From: Deltaproteobacteria bacterium
GTDB lineage: Bacteria > Desulfobacterota > Desulfomonilia > UBA1062
Direction: 5' to 3'
DNA: 40,851 nucleotides
Assembly: GCA_029547185.1 (NCBI GenBank)
Contig: JAKPPU010000118.1
Coordinates: forward strand, 1 to 40,851
The notes beneath the pieces are model-generated. The model was not told the origin of the DNA. It made no database searches and worked only from the letters and a program-made list of their open reading frames with translations. Both the position numbers and the translations under genes were made by a program. Positions 9,388 through 17,769 of the stretch are shown one piece after another (positions within the stretch are counted from its first letter, which is position 1; each line of letters opens with the position of its first letter).

Positions 9388-10551
9388 CTATTCGCGTCCC
9401 AGCCAGAGATATGGGTCTTGCGCCTTCTGGCGAAAACGTATTTCGAAGTGGAGCATGGGCTTGAGCACGCTGCCGCTCTGCCCTACCCTGGCGATGATAT
9501 CCTGGGAAGACACGCTCTGGCCCAATGATTTCGTCAGGTCCTGGAGATGGCCGTATATGGAGTAGAACCCGTCTCCATGATCCAGGATGATGGTGTTCCC
9601 ATACTTGCCCATCCAGTCGGCATATACGACAGTGCCCTGGTAGATGCTCCTTACCGGCGCCCCTTCCTGGGCCTCGATGTCTATTCCCTGGGATCTCTGG
9701 AGGACGCCCTGAACGGTAAAGGATCCGAAACCCCTGATCACCTTCCCCCTCACGGGCCAGGGAAGCCTTCCCCGGCTCTGGAAGAACCCCCCGCTCGCAA
9801 CGATGGGCTCCTGCTCCCGTCCTTGCTTCTCCTTCTTGAGCCTGTCTTTCTTCTCCCGCTCTCTCCTCTCTCTTTCCCGCTTCGCGCGCTCCCTCTTTTC
9901 TCTTTCCTTCCGCTCTTTCTCCCTCTTCTGGATCTCCTTGAGGAGATTTTCGATCTCGTCCTGATACGCCAGGGACTTGCTCCTGAGTGATGATACGAGC
10001 CGCTGCTTTTTTGAATGTTCCTTTTCCAGCATCTTAACCGTACCCTGAAGCTCGGAGAGGTCCTTCTCCATGAGAAGGGTCACGTCATTCACCTTTTTCC
10101 TCGTATACCTGAGCCCCGTCCGGAGCCTCTGGTATTCTTCGAGGAGCTTGACGTGATGACGGATGATGGCGTTGATATATCCGGAGTATTTCTCATGACC
10201 GTAATAGACGGTTACCATATCGAGGGAGGCGCTCTTGTAGAGCAAGATCCACTGGTGGCGCATCTTGTCCCTGAGCCCGTTCAGATCTGCTTCATAGGCA
10301 TCTATCTGTGCATCGAGGGCAGCGATCTGCTCCTGCTTCTCCTGGATATTCGCCTTTACCCTTCCCATCCTGTTCTGGATTTTCGGTATTTCTTCATCAA
10401 TTGATCTGAGCCTCTTCTCTTCAGAGAGATACGTGCTCTCGATCTCTCTGGCCTTTTTGGTGAGCTCCTTGAGCCGTGTGGATAAATTGTCGGCCGAGTG
10501 TATGATACAGGGGATGAGAATGATGATGAGAGTGAATGCGATCCTACCCAT
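9388..10551 (-). CDS. envC: EnvC-like murein hydrolase activator (coiled coil plus degenerate LytM/M23 domain)
   Basis: Protein of 387 residues. A signal peptide (about 1-20, cleavage likely after HSA) precedes two coiled-coil stretches (about 22-100 and 150-250, the latter an almost pure K/E/R run from 208 to 245). A C-terminal LytM/M23 domain follows (about 262-385). In active M23 peptidases the first zinc ligand is the histidine of HxxxD. Here it is Ser287, while Asp291 is kept. The HxH motif reads M366-L-H368, and H335 in YGHL is kept. This partial loss suggests an amidase activator rather than an endopeptidase, as in E. coli EnvC. The C-terminal WLGRE also resembles EnvC. Its start overlaps the end of ftsX by 8 bases, consistent with EnvC being recruited by FtsEX. 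Confidence 0.9.
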   Translation of the reverse strand: MGRIAFTLIIILIPCIIHSADNLSTRLKELTKKAREIESTYLSEEKRLRSIDEEIPKIQNRMGRVKANIQEKQEQIAALDAQIDAYEADLNGLRDKMRHQWILLYKSASLDMVTVYYGHEKYSGYINAIIRHHVKLLEEYQRLRTGLRYTRKKVNDVTLLMEKDLSELQGTVKMLEKEHSKKQRLVSSLRSKSLAYQDEIENLLKEIQKREKERKEREKRERAKRERERREREKKDRLKKEKQGREQEPIVASGGFFQSRGRLPWPVRGKVIRGFGSFTVQGVLQRSQGIDIEAQEGAPVRSIYQGTVVYADWMGKYGNTIILDHGDGFYSIYGHLQDLTKSLGQSVSSQDIIARVGQSGSVLKPMLHFEIRFRQKAQDPYLWLGRE

Positions 10552-11413
10552 CGATGCTCTGCTTGATTGCGAGAAGCGCTCCTAAGAGGCTCAATAAACA
10601 GGAAGTTGCGATGATGGCGGCAATCTCTCTCGGCTCCAGCATGGTAAGAATGCCGCGCAGGAGCGGTGCCTGGGATACGATGTATCCGACAGCCCACTCG
10701 GTAAAGAGGAGTGCGAGCACGGCCCCGCCAATGCCGTAGACGAGTCCTTCGATGAGATAGGGGGCATAGAGAAAAGAACGCTGAGCTCCAAGGAGATTGA
10801 GCACTTCGATCTCCTTGCGTCTCGTGACGATGCTGTCACGGATCGACAGGAACACCACGAGACACAGCGAGACGGTGACGATCAGCGCGATGGCTGCCCC
10901 TGAGACGAGAATCGCTTGGTATGCATCCGCGATATATCCGAGGATGCCCTTGTCGTACCGTACATCCTCGATGCCCGGTATGCTGCGAAGCCTGAACACG
11001 ATGCTGTCAATCCGGCCGGCATAGGCGGGCCTGATGCTGATTTCAAAGGCATCGGGAAGGATGCTCGAATCGAGCCCTTCGATGAGAGGGCTGTCATTGC
11101 CAAGCCATCCCTTCAATCTTTCGAGGCCTGACTGCCGGGGAATGAAAACCACGCCCTCCACCTCTTTCATCGCCGCTATCTTCGCCTGTATCGTCTCGGG
11201 AGGGCCGTCCTGCTGTTCTCCTGCAAGGTAGGCAATCATGGTGCTCGTCGTTCCCCTGATCATCTTGACCTGCATCGCGATCGTTACCGTATGGAAAACG
11301 AGGATGAGCTGGCACAGGGCAAACCACCATGCGATGAAGGTGAAAAGACCGCCCCACGGACGCCGGTAAAACCCTCTGAGGAGAAGCTTCAGGATATAGA
11401 GCCATCTGATCAT
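10544..11413 (-). CDS. ftsX: Cell-division ABC-type membrane protein FtsX
   Basis: Inner-membrane partner of FtsE; in characterised systems the pair transmits ATP hydrolysis to EnvC-type activators at the septum. The protein has one N-terminal transmembrane segment (about 20-42), a large periplasmic domain to about residue 165, then three C-terminal transmembrane segments typical of FtsX, with the cytoplasmic RRKEIEVLNLLGAQ motif between the second and third. I chose ATG 11411-11413 because AGGTG sits 6 bases upstream. An earlier in-frame GTG at 11420-11422 overlaps the ftsE stop as GTGA but has no ribosome binding site. It is translationally coupled to ftsE on one side and envC on the other. 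Confidence 0.93.
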   Translation of the reverse strand: MIRWLYILKLLLRGFYRRPWGGLFTFIAWWFALCQLILVFHTVTIAMQVKMIRGTTSTMIAYLAGEQQDGPPETIQAKIAAMKEVEGVVFIPRQSGLERLKGWLGNDSPLIEGLDSSILPDAFEISIRPAYAGRIDSIVFRLRSIPGIEDVRYDKGILGYIADAYQAILVSGAAIALIVTVSLCLVVFLSIRDSIVTRRKEIEVLNLLGAQRSFLYAPYLIEGLVYGIGGAVLALLFTEWAVGYIVSQAPLLRGILTMLEPREIAAIIATSCLLSLLGALLAIKQSIDG

Positions 11414-11418
11414 GCACT

Positions 11419-12072
11419 TCACCTGGTCACTGTCATGCCCTTATCGAGATTGATCGTCCGGGCAAGATCGATGAGGGGGCCCTCGCGATGGCTCGCTATG
11501 AGCATGGTCATTCCCTTCTTGTTGAGCTTGAAAAGCATGTTCATCACATGATGCGCCGCAGCCTCGTCAAGGCTTCCGACAGGCTCGTCTGCAAGGAGGA
11601 TATCGGGATCGTGAATGGTCGCCCTTATGATCGACAGGAGCTGCTTTTCCCCTCCCGAAAGGTCCTTTGCCCGCTCGTACACCTTGTGCTGGAGGCCGAC
11701 CCACCTGAGCATCTGCCAGACCCGGTTTTTGATGTAGCCGGAAGATTTGCCCAGAATCTCGAGGATCACCGCAGCGTTGTCATAGACGGTCCAGTTCTCG
11801 ATGAGCTGATAGTCCTGGAATACGAAGCCGATGTGCCGTCTCAGGGACTGGAGGCCGGATCTGCCGATCTTTTTGATATTCCTGTCGTAAAGAGCTACTT
11901 GCCCGTTCGTGGGCGTCTCGAGCCCGTAGAGTATCTTGAGAAGGGTGGTCTTCCCGGCACCTGAAGGACCGAGGATGAAACAGCACTCGCCCTTCGATAT
12001 GTGCAAAGAGACGTCCTTGAGGGCATAGACGTTTTCATGGTAGATCTTGGTGACTCCTTCGAGAACGATCAT
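11419..12072 (-). CDS. ftsE: Cell-division ATPase FtsE
   Basis: ABC ATPase of 217 residues, the usual FtsE length. It has Walker A GPSGAGKT (35-42), a Q-loop at Gln86 (FVFQDYQLI), the signature LSGGEKQ (138-144), Walker B ILLADEP (158-164) and a switch His in ASHREG. It would energise FtsX at the cytoplasmic face. The start is ATG 12070-12072, with only a weak AAGAAG ribosome binding site. It lies 58 bases downstream of the helix-turn-helix regulator on the same strand, so the regulator may head the ftsEX-envC-ctpA-yibQ operon. Confidence 0.96.
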   Translation of the reverse strand: MIVLEGVTKIYHENVYALKDVSLHISKGECCFILGPSGAGKTTLLKILYGLETPTNGQVALYDRNIKKIGRSGLQSLRRHIGFVFQDYQLIENWTVYDNAAVILEILGKSSGYIKNRVWQMLRWVGLQHKVYERAKDLSGGEKQLLSIIRATIHDPDILLADEPVGSLDEAAAHHVMNMLFKLNKKGMTMLIASHREGPLIDLARTINLDKGMTVTR

Positions 12073-12130
12073 TTCGCTTCTTTACATGTGCTTCCCTAAG
12101 CATCTGCCCCTTGAAAGGTGTGTTCTTATC

Positions 12131-12559
12131 TCACGAAAATACCTTTCTAATCCCGTTGAGGAGATCAATGTCGGCCGCGATGTATTCGACGCTTCTCGCC
12201 AAGGGCGGATGCTTGTCCGCGAGCGAAGCGGTCTCGATCATCAGGTTCTGCAGATCCTGGATTTCTTTTTCAACCAAACCCAGAATCCTCACGACCTGAA
12301 CATCGCTCAGCTCAATGGCCGTGCCGAATATTTCCTGGAGCCCGCCTTTTTTCGATCTCCCCTTTGATCCGATTGCCTCCAGGAGAATGTCCGGGGAAAT
12401 GCCCAGGGCCAGGGAAAGCCTTCCCACGACCTTTTTACTCGGTCTTAAGGGCGGAGTCTGTTCGTAGAGGGAAATGGTCTTGGATGAAACGCCGCTCTTG
12501 TTGGCAAGCTGTTCCATGGTCAGTCCCTTCGATTTTCGAATGCTTCGTAAATCGCTCAC
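12131..12559 (-). CDS. XRE-family helix-turn-helix regulator
   Basis: Small DNA-binding protein of about 142 residues. The N-terminal Cro/C1-type helix-turn-helix runs over about residues 3-58 (LRSIRKSKGLTMEQLANKSG, then VSSKTISLYEQ). The C-terminal half is helical, with no recognised ligand domain. I chose GTG 12557-12559 because GGAGG lies 8 bases upstream and it gives the natural start MSDLRSIRKSKG. The longer reading from GTG 12590-12592 adds 11 residues without a well-placed ribosome binding site. It is divergent from flhB across about 120 bases and upstream of ftsE, so either the flagellar or the division operon could be its target. No operator could be assigned. Confidence 0.85.
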   Translation of the reverse strand: MSDLRSIRKSKGLTMEQLANKSGVSSKTISLYEQTPPLRPSKKVVGRLSLALGISPDILLEAIGSKGRSKKGGLQEIFGTAIELSDVQVVRILGLVEKEIQDLQNLMIETASLADKHPPLARSVEYIAADIDLLNGIRKVFS

Positions 12560-12650
12560 GTCTTCGCCCTCCTCTCCAAAATTTCCCGTCACCTCTCTTT
12601 TAGCACTATTTATCCCTTTTTACACTATCCGCAACAATCTTTTCTCGACC

Positions 12651-12666
12651 TGGTATGATTTTCGCA
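12651..12666 (+). promoter_or_regulatory. Sigma-54 promoter match upstream of flhB
   Basis: The sequence TGGTATGATTTTCGCA matches the -24/-12 consensus TGGYACGNNNNTTGCW at all but two fixed positions. The invariant GG and GC are separated by the required 10 bases. Flagellar structural operons are often sigma-54 dependent in polar-flagellated bacteria and deltaproteobacteria. The GC pair at 12664-12665 puts transcription start near 12676-12678, one to three bases before the flhB ATG at 12679, which has no Shine-Dalgarno sequence. The mRNA would therefore be leaderless. Confidence 0.6.
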
Positions 12667-12678
12667 GCTTAAGCGCCC

Positions 12679-13755
12679 ATGGCAAAGGAGAACGACAGCG
12701 GCCAAGAGCGCACAGAACAACCGAGCAGTAAACGGCTGAAAGAGGCCCGGGAGAAAGGCCAGGTCTGCAAGAGCGTCGAGGTTTCAACCTGCTTCCTGTT
12801 CGTCGCCACCGTGATATCCTTCTACTTCTACATCCCCTCGGTGGCATCACGGCTGAGTCTGGTGATGAGCACCTATCTCGGCAACCTGGCAGGCTGGGAC
12901 GGCACGCAGGGCTCGCTCGTCACCATCTTCCATGGGGCAGTGGTGCAGCTCGGGATCATGCTCCTGCCTATTCTCGTCGTCTTCCTCGGCATCGGGATAG
13001 CGTCAAATATCCTTCAGGTAGGCTTCATCTTCAGCGGCGAACCCATAGTTCCGAAATTCTCGAGGCTTGATCCCGTTGCCGGGTTCAAGAATCGGTTCCT
13101 CTCATTGAGAAGCCTGGAACTCCTTATAAAGAATATAGTTATTCTCCTTGTCATCATATGGGTCTCCTATCGGGCCATCCGGAGAGAGCTCCCTGTCTTC
13201 CCCCCGCTCATGAACAGCGATGTATCCGTCATAGTATTGACTCTCTTTAAGTCCTCCATGCACATCCTGTGGGATTTCCTCTGGGTCTTCATCGTCATAG
13301 CCCTTGCAGACTATATGTTCCAGAAATGGCAGCACACCAAGGATCTCATGATGACCAAGGAGGAATTGAAGGAGGAGTTCAAGCACACCGAGGGAAACCC
13401 CATCATCAAGAGCAGGATACGCTCGATTCAGTTCCACATGGCCAGGCAGAGGATGATGAAGGAGGTCCCGAAGGCGGATGTGGTCATCACCAACCCGACC
13501 CATCTGGCAGTGGCCCTCAAGTATGAACGGGGAAAGATGATCGCTCCTGTGGTCATCGCAAAGGGGGCAGGCTTCCTGGCGGAAAAGATCAGGGAGGTGG
13601 CCCGGTCATCCCGCATCCCCATCGTCGAAGACAAGCCCTTGGCACAGGCCTTGTATAAAACCGTCGAGATTGGGGATGTTATCCCGGAGGAGTGGTACAA
13701 AGCCGTGGCAGAGATACTCGCATACGTCTACAGACTCAAATCAGGTGTCAGATAA
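12679..13755 (+). CDS. flhB: Flagellar type III export switch protein FlhB
   Basis: Membrane component of the flagellar export gate that switches substrate from hook to filament. The 358-residue protein begins with the typical charged N-terminus (SGQERTEQPSSKRLKEAREK). It has four hydrophobic segments in the first 215 residues and a cytoplasmic domain with the autocleavage motif NPTH at 272-275. The start is fixed by homology: ATG 12679 gives the standard N-terminus. No ribosome binding site precedes it, and a sigma-54 promoter match sits directly upstream. It is the first gene of a long plus-strand flagellar and chemotaxis operon. Its stop codon abuts the flhA start. Confidence 0.97.
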   Translation: MAKENDSGQERTEQPSSKRLKEAREKGQVCKSVEVSTCFLFVATVISFYFYIPSVASRLSLVMSTYLGNLAGWDGTQGSLVTIFHGAVVQLGIMLLPILVVFLGIGIASNILQVGFIFSGEPIVPKFSRLDPVAGFKNRFLSLRSLELLIKNIVILLVIIWVSYRAIRRELPVFPPLMNSDVSVIVLTLFKSSMHILWDFLWVFIVIALADYMFQKWQHTKDLMMTKEELKEEFKHTEGNPIIKSRIRSIQFHMARQRMMKEVPKADVVITNPTHLAVALKYERGKMIAPVVIAKGAGFLAEKIREVARSSRIPIVEDKPLAQALYKTVEIGDVIPEEWYKAVAEILAYVYRLKSGVR

Positions 13756-15825
13756 ATGGCGAAGCTGACCGGACTGCCTCTGGATATGGCAAGGAAGAAC
13801 ATGAGTGACATCGTCATGGCAATAGGCGTGATGGTGGTCATGGTGATCGTCCTGATCCCGCTTCCGACCTTTTTCCTGGATATCCTCCTCACCTTCAGCA
13901 TGGCCATCGGGATCATTATCCTCATGGTGAGCATGTATACGACAAACCCGCTCAACTTCTCCGTGTTTCCATCGCTCCTCCTCGTCGTAACCCTCTATCG
14001 CCTTGCCCTGAACATCGCCTCGACGAGGCTCATCCTCTTGAACGGTGCAGAGGGCGAGCTTGCGGCGGGGCGGGTGATCCACTCCTTCGGCCAGTTCGTG
14101 GTCGGGGGAAGCTATGTGGTGGGCCTCGTGGTTTTCGGAATCTTCGTCATCATCAACTTCGTCGTCATCACGAAGGGAGCCACCCGCATCGGCGAGGTCA
14201 CCGCCAGGTTCACCCTGGATGCCATGCCCGGCAAACAGATGGCCATTGATGCCGACCTCAATGCAGGCATGATCTCGGAGCACGAGGCGCGTGAGCGCAG
14301 AGACCTCATCAGGAGGGAAGCGGAGTTCTACGGGGCCATGGACGGTGCCACGAAGTTCGTCCGGGGTGACGCCATTGCAGGCATCATTATCGTGTTCATC
14401 AATATTATCGGCGGGATCGTCATCGGCGTGCTCCAGCACCAGATGCCCTTCAGCGAGGCGCTCACCACATATACGACGCTCACCATAGGAGACGGTCTCG
14501 TAGCCCAGATTCCGGCGCTCATCATCTCTTCAGCGGCCGGCATCATCGTAACCCAGTCCGCTGCAGACAAGTCCGTGGGCAAGCTTCTCTCGGAGCAGCT
14601 CTCATTCCAGCCCATAGCGCTGTTCTCAGCTGCAGGCATCATCGTATTTTTCGGGCTCGTTCCCGGCATGCCCCACATGTCGTTCATAACCATAGGGCTG
14701 CTCATGGGCGTCATGGGATTCATCAGCACGAGGTTCAAGAAGGAAGAAAAGGTCCCGGAGGAGGCACCCCGGGAGGAGGAGGTATCTCCCGACACCCTCC
14801 TCACGACGGACATCCTCGAGTTCGAGATCGGCTATGGCCTCATTCCCCTCGTCGACACCGCTCAAGGCGGCGAGCTTTTGACGCGCATCAAGGGGATGCG
14901 GCGCACCATTGCAGCCGAGCTCGGAATCATCGTTCCGCCCATCCATGTACGCGACAACCTCGACCTCAAGCCCAACGAGTACAAGCTCTCGCTCAAAGGC
15001 TCGGAGATCGCGCATTCCGAGGCAATGGTGGACAGGCTGATGCTCCTCAATCCCGAGGACGTGAAGATCGATATCCCCGGCATCCCCGTCAAGGAGCCGG
15101 CATTCGGACTGCCCGCCCTGTGGATCAAGAAGGCCGACAGCGAGCGTGCCCAGCTCGCCGGGCTGACGGTCGTCGACTCGTCGACCGTCATCGCCACCCA
15201 CCTTACCGAATCCATAAAGGGCAATGCTCACGAGCTCATGGGGAGGCAGGAGCTCCAGGCCATGCTCGATACGGTGTCGCGGTCCCACCCCAAGGTGGTC
15301 GAGGATCTCATTCCGGCAACCCTCCCGGCAAGCGTCGTGCTCCGGGTCCTCAAGAACCTCCTCAAGGAGAAGGTCTCCATCAAGAACATCCTCACCATTT
15401 TCGAGACCCTTGCCGACTTCGGGCCCATGACCAAGGATCCGGATATTTTGACGGAGTACGTCAGACAAGCCCTCATGCGGATCATATCGAAACCGTATAT
15501 TCAGGAAAACACCATCAAGGTACTGGCTCTAGATCCTTCAATTGACGGGATAATTTCAAAATCCATCCAGCATACCGAACATGGTTCGTATCTTGCATTG
15601 GAACCGGATAAGTCTCAAAGAATACTGATGACTTTAAACAAGGAGGTTCATAACGTGGGCAAACAGGGGCTGGTTCCGATCCTGCTGACATCCCCCGTGT
15701 GCAGGGCATACATGAAGCGGCTCACGGAACGCTACCTGCCCGATCTCGTCGTGCTGTCACACAACGAGATACCTCCGGAAATAACCATCAAAAATCTCGG
15801 GATGGTAAGGATCGATGCAAATTAA
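13756..15825 (+). CDS. flhA: Flagellar type III export gate protein FlhA
   Basis: Main export-gate membrane protein of 689 residues. The N-terminal half has multiple transmembrane helices (about residues 20-320), including the conserved NPLNFSVFPSLLL and RLALNIASTRLILL stretches. The C-terminal half is the cytoplasmic chaperone-docking domain. The ATG at 13756 follows the flhB stop directly. An alternative ATG at 13801 has a better ribosome binding site (AAGGA at good spacing) but removes most of the short N-terminal tail usual in FlhA, so 13756 is kept. The 3' end overlaps flhF by 11 bases. Confidence 0.97.
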   Translation: MAKLTGLPLDMARKNMSDIVMAIGVMVVMVIVLIPLPTFFLDILLTFSMAIGIIILMVSMYTTNPLNFSVFPSLLLVVTLYRLALNIASTRLILLNGAEGELAAGRVIHSFGQFVVGGSYVVGLVVFGIFVIINFVVITKGATRIGEVTARFTLDAMPGKQMAIDADLNAGMISEHEARERRDLIRREAEFYGAMDGATKFVRGDAIAGIIIVFINIIGGIVIGVLQHQMPFSEALTTYTTLTIGDGLVAQIPALIISSAAGIIVTQSAADKSVGKLLSEQLSFQPIALFSAAGIIVFFGLVPGMPHMSFITIGLLMGVMGFISTRFKKEEKVPEEAPREEEVSPDTLLTTDILEFEIGYGLIPLVDTAQGGELLTRIKGMRRTIAAELGIIVPPIHVRDNLDLKPNEYKLSLKGSEIAHSEAMVDRLMLLNPEDVKIDIPGIPVKEPAFGLPALWIKKADSERAQLAGLTVVDSSTVIATHLTESIKGNAHELMGRQELQAMLDTVSRSHPKVVEDLIPATLPASVVLRVLKNLLKEKVSIKNILTIFETLADFGPMTKDPDILTEYVRQALMRIISKPYIQENTIKVLALDPSIDGIISKSIQHTEHGSYLALEPDKSQRILMTLNKEVHNVGKQGLVPILLTSPVCRAYMKRLTERYLPDLVVLSHNEIPPEITIKNLGMVRIDAN

Positions 15826-16870
15826 GACGTACACCGCAGCATCCATGAAGGACATCCTTTCCCGGATCAAGAACGAGCTGGGATCTGATGCGGTAATCCT
15901 CTCCAAGAGAGAGCTCCGGGATCAGAACTTCGGGCTGTCCGCCAAACCCCTGATCGAGGTGACTGCTGCGGTGGACTATGACTCGGCCATGTATGACCGC
16001 CAGGCGCATATTACCGCCGTGCCTTCCGATTCCCTGCCGAAGACCGCTGTCCCTCTGGGCAATCTCTCGGACGACATCATCGAGCTCAAGGAAATGATGA
16101 AGGAGCTGATAACCCATACCGGGCTGGACGTCCGCCAGAGCAATCCGATCCGGAAAAAGCTCATTGCGAGCGGTATCAGGCAGAACCTTGCAGACATTGT
16201 CCTCTCGAAGCTCGGCAAGCAGGCCAAAGCGGAGTCTGTCAGGGATCTCTTAAGCAAGATCGTTCAGGCAGCCCCGCCCGAACAGAACAAGGTATGGGTC
16301 TTCGTGGGGACGACGGGCGTCGGGAAAACCACCACGATCGCCAAAATCGCAGCCAGGTGCGTCCTCAATGAAAACAAACGGGTAGGGCTCATAACCCTGG
16401 ACACCTACCGGATCGGCGCCGTTGACCAGGGAAGGATCTATGCCAAGATACTGAATATCCCCTTCCTGTCCGTCACGGCGGCATCGGAGTTCAGGGCCGC
16501 CCTCGCGAAGCTCGACTCCCTGGACCTCATCCTCGTGGATACGGTCGGAAGATCGCCCAAATGCAAGGATTATATTCCCCGGCTGAAGGAGTATTTCGAC
16601 CGCGTCGATCCCTGCACGTTCCTCCTCATGCCGGTGGCTACGAGGGATTCGGAAATGGATACCACGACGAAGGCCTTCGCGGAGCTGGGTGTCGACCGGA
16701 TGATCTTCACCAAGGTGGATGAAGCGGTCGCGAGCGGACCCGTGATCAGCCATAATCTCATCTACAGGATCCCGATCTCGCACCTCACGACGGGACAGAG
16801 GGTGCCCGAAGACATCGAGGAGGCATCCTCCCATGCGATCGTAGAGAGATGTCTCGGAGACATGAGATGA
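15815..16870 (+). CDS. flhF: Flagellar SRP-like GTPase FlhF
   Basis: SRP-family GTPase of 351 residues that in polar flagellates sets flagellar position. A short basic N-terminal domain and linker (1-110) precede the N-domain and the GTPase domain, with P-loop GTTGVGKTT at 165-173, DTYRIGAVDQ after it, DTVGRSPK (G3) and TKVDEA (G4). The start ATG lies inside flhA with AAGGAT just upstream, indicating translational coupling. The stop overlaps the fleN start as ATGA. The flhF-fleN pair is typical of polar, numerically controlled flagellation. Confidence 0.96.
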   Translation: MQIKTYTAASMKDILSRIKNELGSDAVILSKRELRDQNFGLSAKPLIEVTAAVDYDSAMYDRQAHITAVPSDSLPKTAVPLGNLSDDIIELKEMMKELITHTGLDVRQSNPIRKKLIASGIRQNLADIVLSKLGKQAKAESVRDLLSKIVQAAPPEQNKVWVFVGTTGVGKTTTIAKIAARCVLNENKRVGLITLDTYRIGAVDQGRIYAKILNIPFLSVTAASEFRAALAKLDSLDLILVDTVGRSPKCKDYIPRLKEYFDRVDPCTFLLMPVATRDSEMDTTTKAFAELGVDRMIFTKVDEAVASGPVISHNLIYRIPISHLTTGQRVPEDIEEASSHAIVERCLGDMR

Positions 16871-17769
16871 AAGATCAAGCACATACATTGAGAAGAATAT
16901 TCGAGGGAGGAGCGAGCTCGAGCTTCCCGCAGGTCCTGTCGGTCACCTCGGGCAAGGGTGGCGTCGGAAAAACGAGCATCGTCGTCAACATGGCCATCAT
17001 CCTTGCCCAGAAAGGGAAGAAGGTGCTCGTGCTCGATGCCGACCTCGGACTCGCCAATGTCGACGTCATGCTGGGCCTCATGCCCAAGCACAACATACAG
17101 CATGTTCTCGACGGGCAATGCGCTCTGGAGGACATTCTGCTTGAGGGACCGGAAGGGATCAAGATCATCCCTGCTTCATCCGGAATCCAGGAGCTTTCGG
17201 ACCTCACCAACGAGCAGCAGCTCTGCCTCGTGAATTCGCTCGATTACTTCGACCAGCACATCGATTACATGATCATCGACACGGGTGCGGGAATTTCCCG
17301 GAATGTCATGTACTTCAATACCGCTGCCCAGCGGATCCTCGTTGTCTGCACGCCGGAGCCCACATCCATTACCGATGCGTACGCCCTCATCAAGGTCTTG
17401 AGAAAGCAGTACGGAATCAAGCGCTTCGATCTTATTGTGAATAATGCTTCCTCCAAAATCGAGGGAGACCAAGTTGCACGGCAGTTAACGTTAGTATGTG
17501 AGAGGTTTTTAGGGGACGTTGCACTGGAGATCCTCGGGTCCATCCCGACCGACAAGACCATCTCCGAGTGCATCAAAGGGCAAAAGGCATTCGTCGGGGT
17601 CCATCCGACCGGGGAGGCGTCGATTCGCCTGGAGAGAGTCGTGAATCGTCTGGAGCAGACATCGCGGAACTCGAACTCCGGGAATCTGCAGTTTTTCCTC
17701 AAGAGGATGCTCCTCAATCAATCGAAGGGATCGAGCCATGCAGGATATAGCATTTCCAGATCTTACTGA
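16867..17769 (+). CDS. fleN: MinD-like ATPase FleN/FlhG, flagellar number regulator
   Basis: Deviant Walker-A ATPase of 300 residues with SGKGGVGKT at 28-36, DADLGLANVDVMLGL after it, and a C-terminal helix region that could act as a membrane-targeting sequence. FleN/FlhG proteins limit flagellar number together with FlhF. I chose ATG 16867, which overlaps the flhF TGA and has GGAGA at good spacing. A frame extension to 16849 adds six residues (MSRRHE) without a better signal. The 3' end overlaps the start of fliA by 32 bases, an unusually long overlap that implies strong coupling. Confidence 0.94.
   Translation: MKDQAHTLRRIFEGGASSSFPQVLSVTSGKGGVGKTSIVVNMAIILAQKGKKVLVLDADLGLANVDVMLGLMPKHNIQHVLDGQCALEDILLEGPEGIKIIPASSGIQELSDLTNEQQLCLVNSLDYFDQHIDYMIIDTGAGISRNVMYFNTAAQRILVVCTPEPTSITDAYALIKVLRKQYGIKRFDLIVNNASSKIEGDQVARQLTLVCERFLGDVALEILGSIPTDKTISECIKGQKAFVGVHPTGEASIRLERVVNRLEQTSRNSNSGNLQFFLKRMLLNQSKGSSHAGYSISRSY

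Noticed and set aside
12590..12592. Upstream GTG as start of the XRE regulator
   Set aside because: It has only AGAGAG directly adjacent; the internal GTG 12557-12559 has GGAGG at 8 bases and a more natural N-terminus.
12596..12604. TTTTAGCA shared by the regulator-flhB and lpxC-tatA spacers, as a common operator
   Set aside because: Only 8 bases shared between two sites in AT-rich spacers; too short to support a regulator site.
14626..15468. Minus-strand frame opposite flhA
   Set aside because: Shadow of a conserved flagellar gene with no family resemblance of its own.
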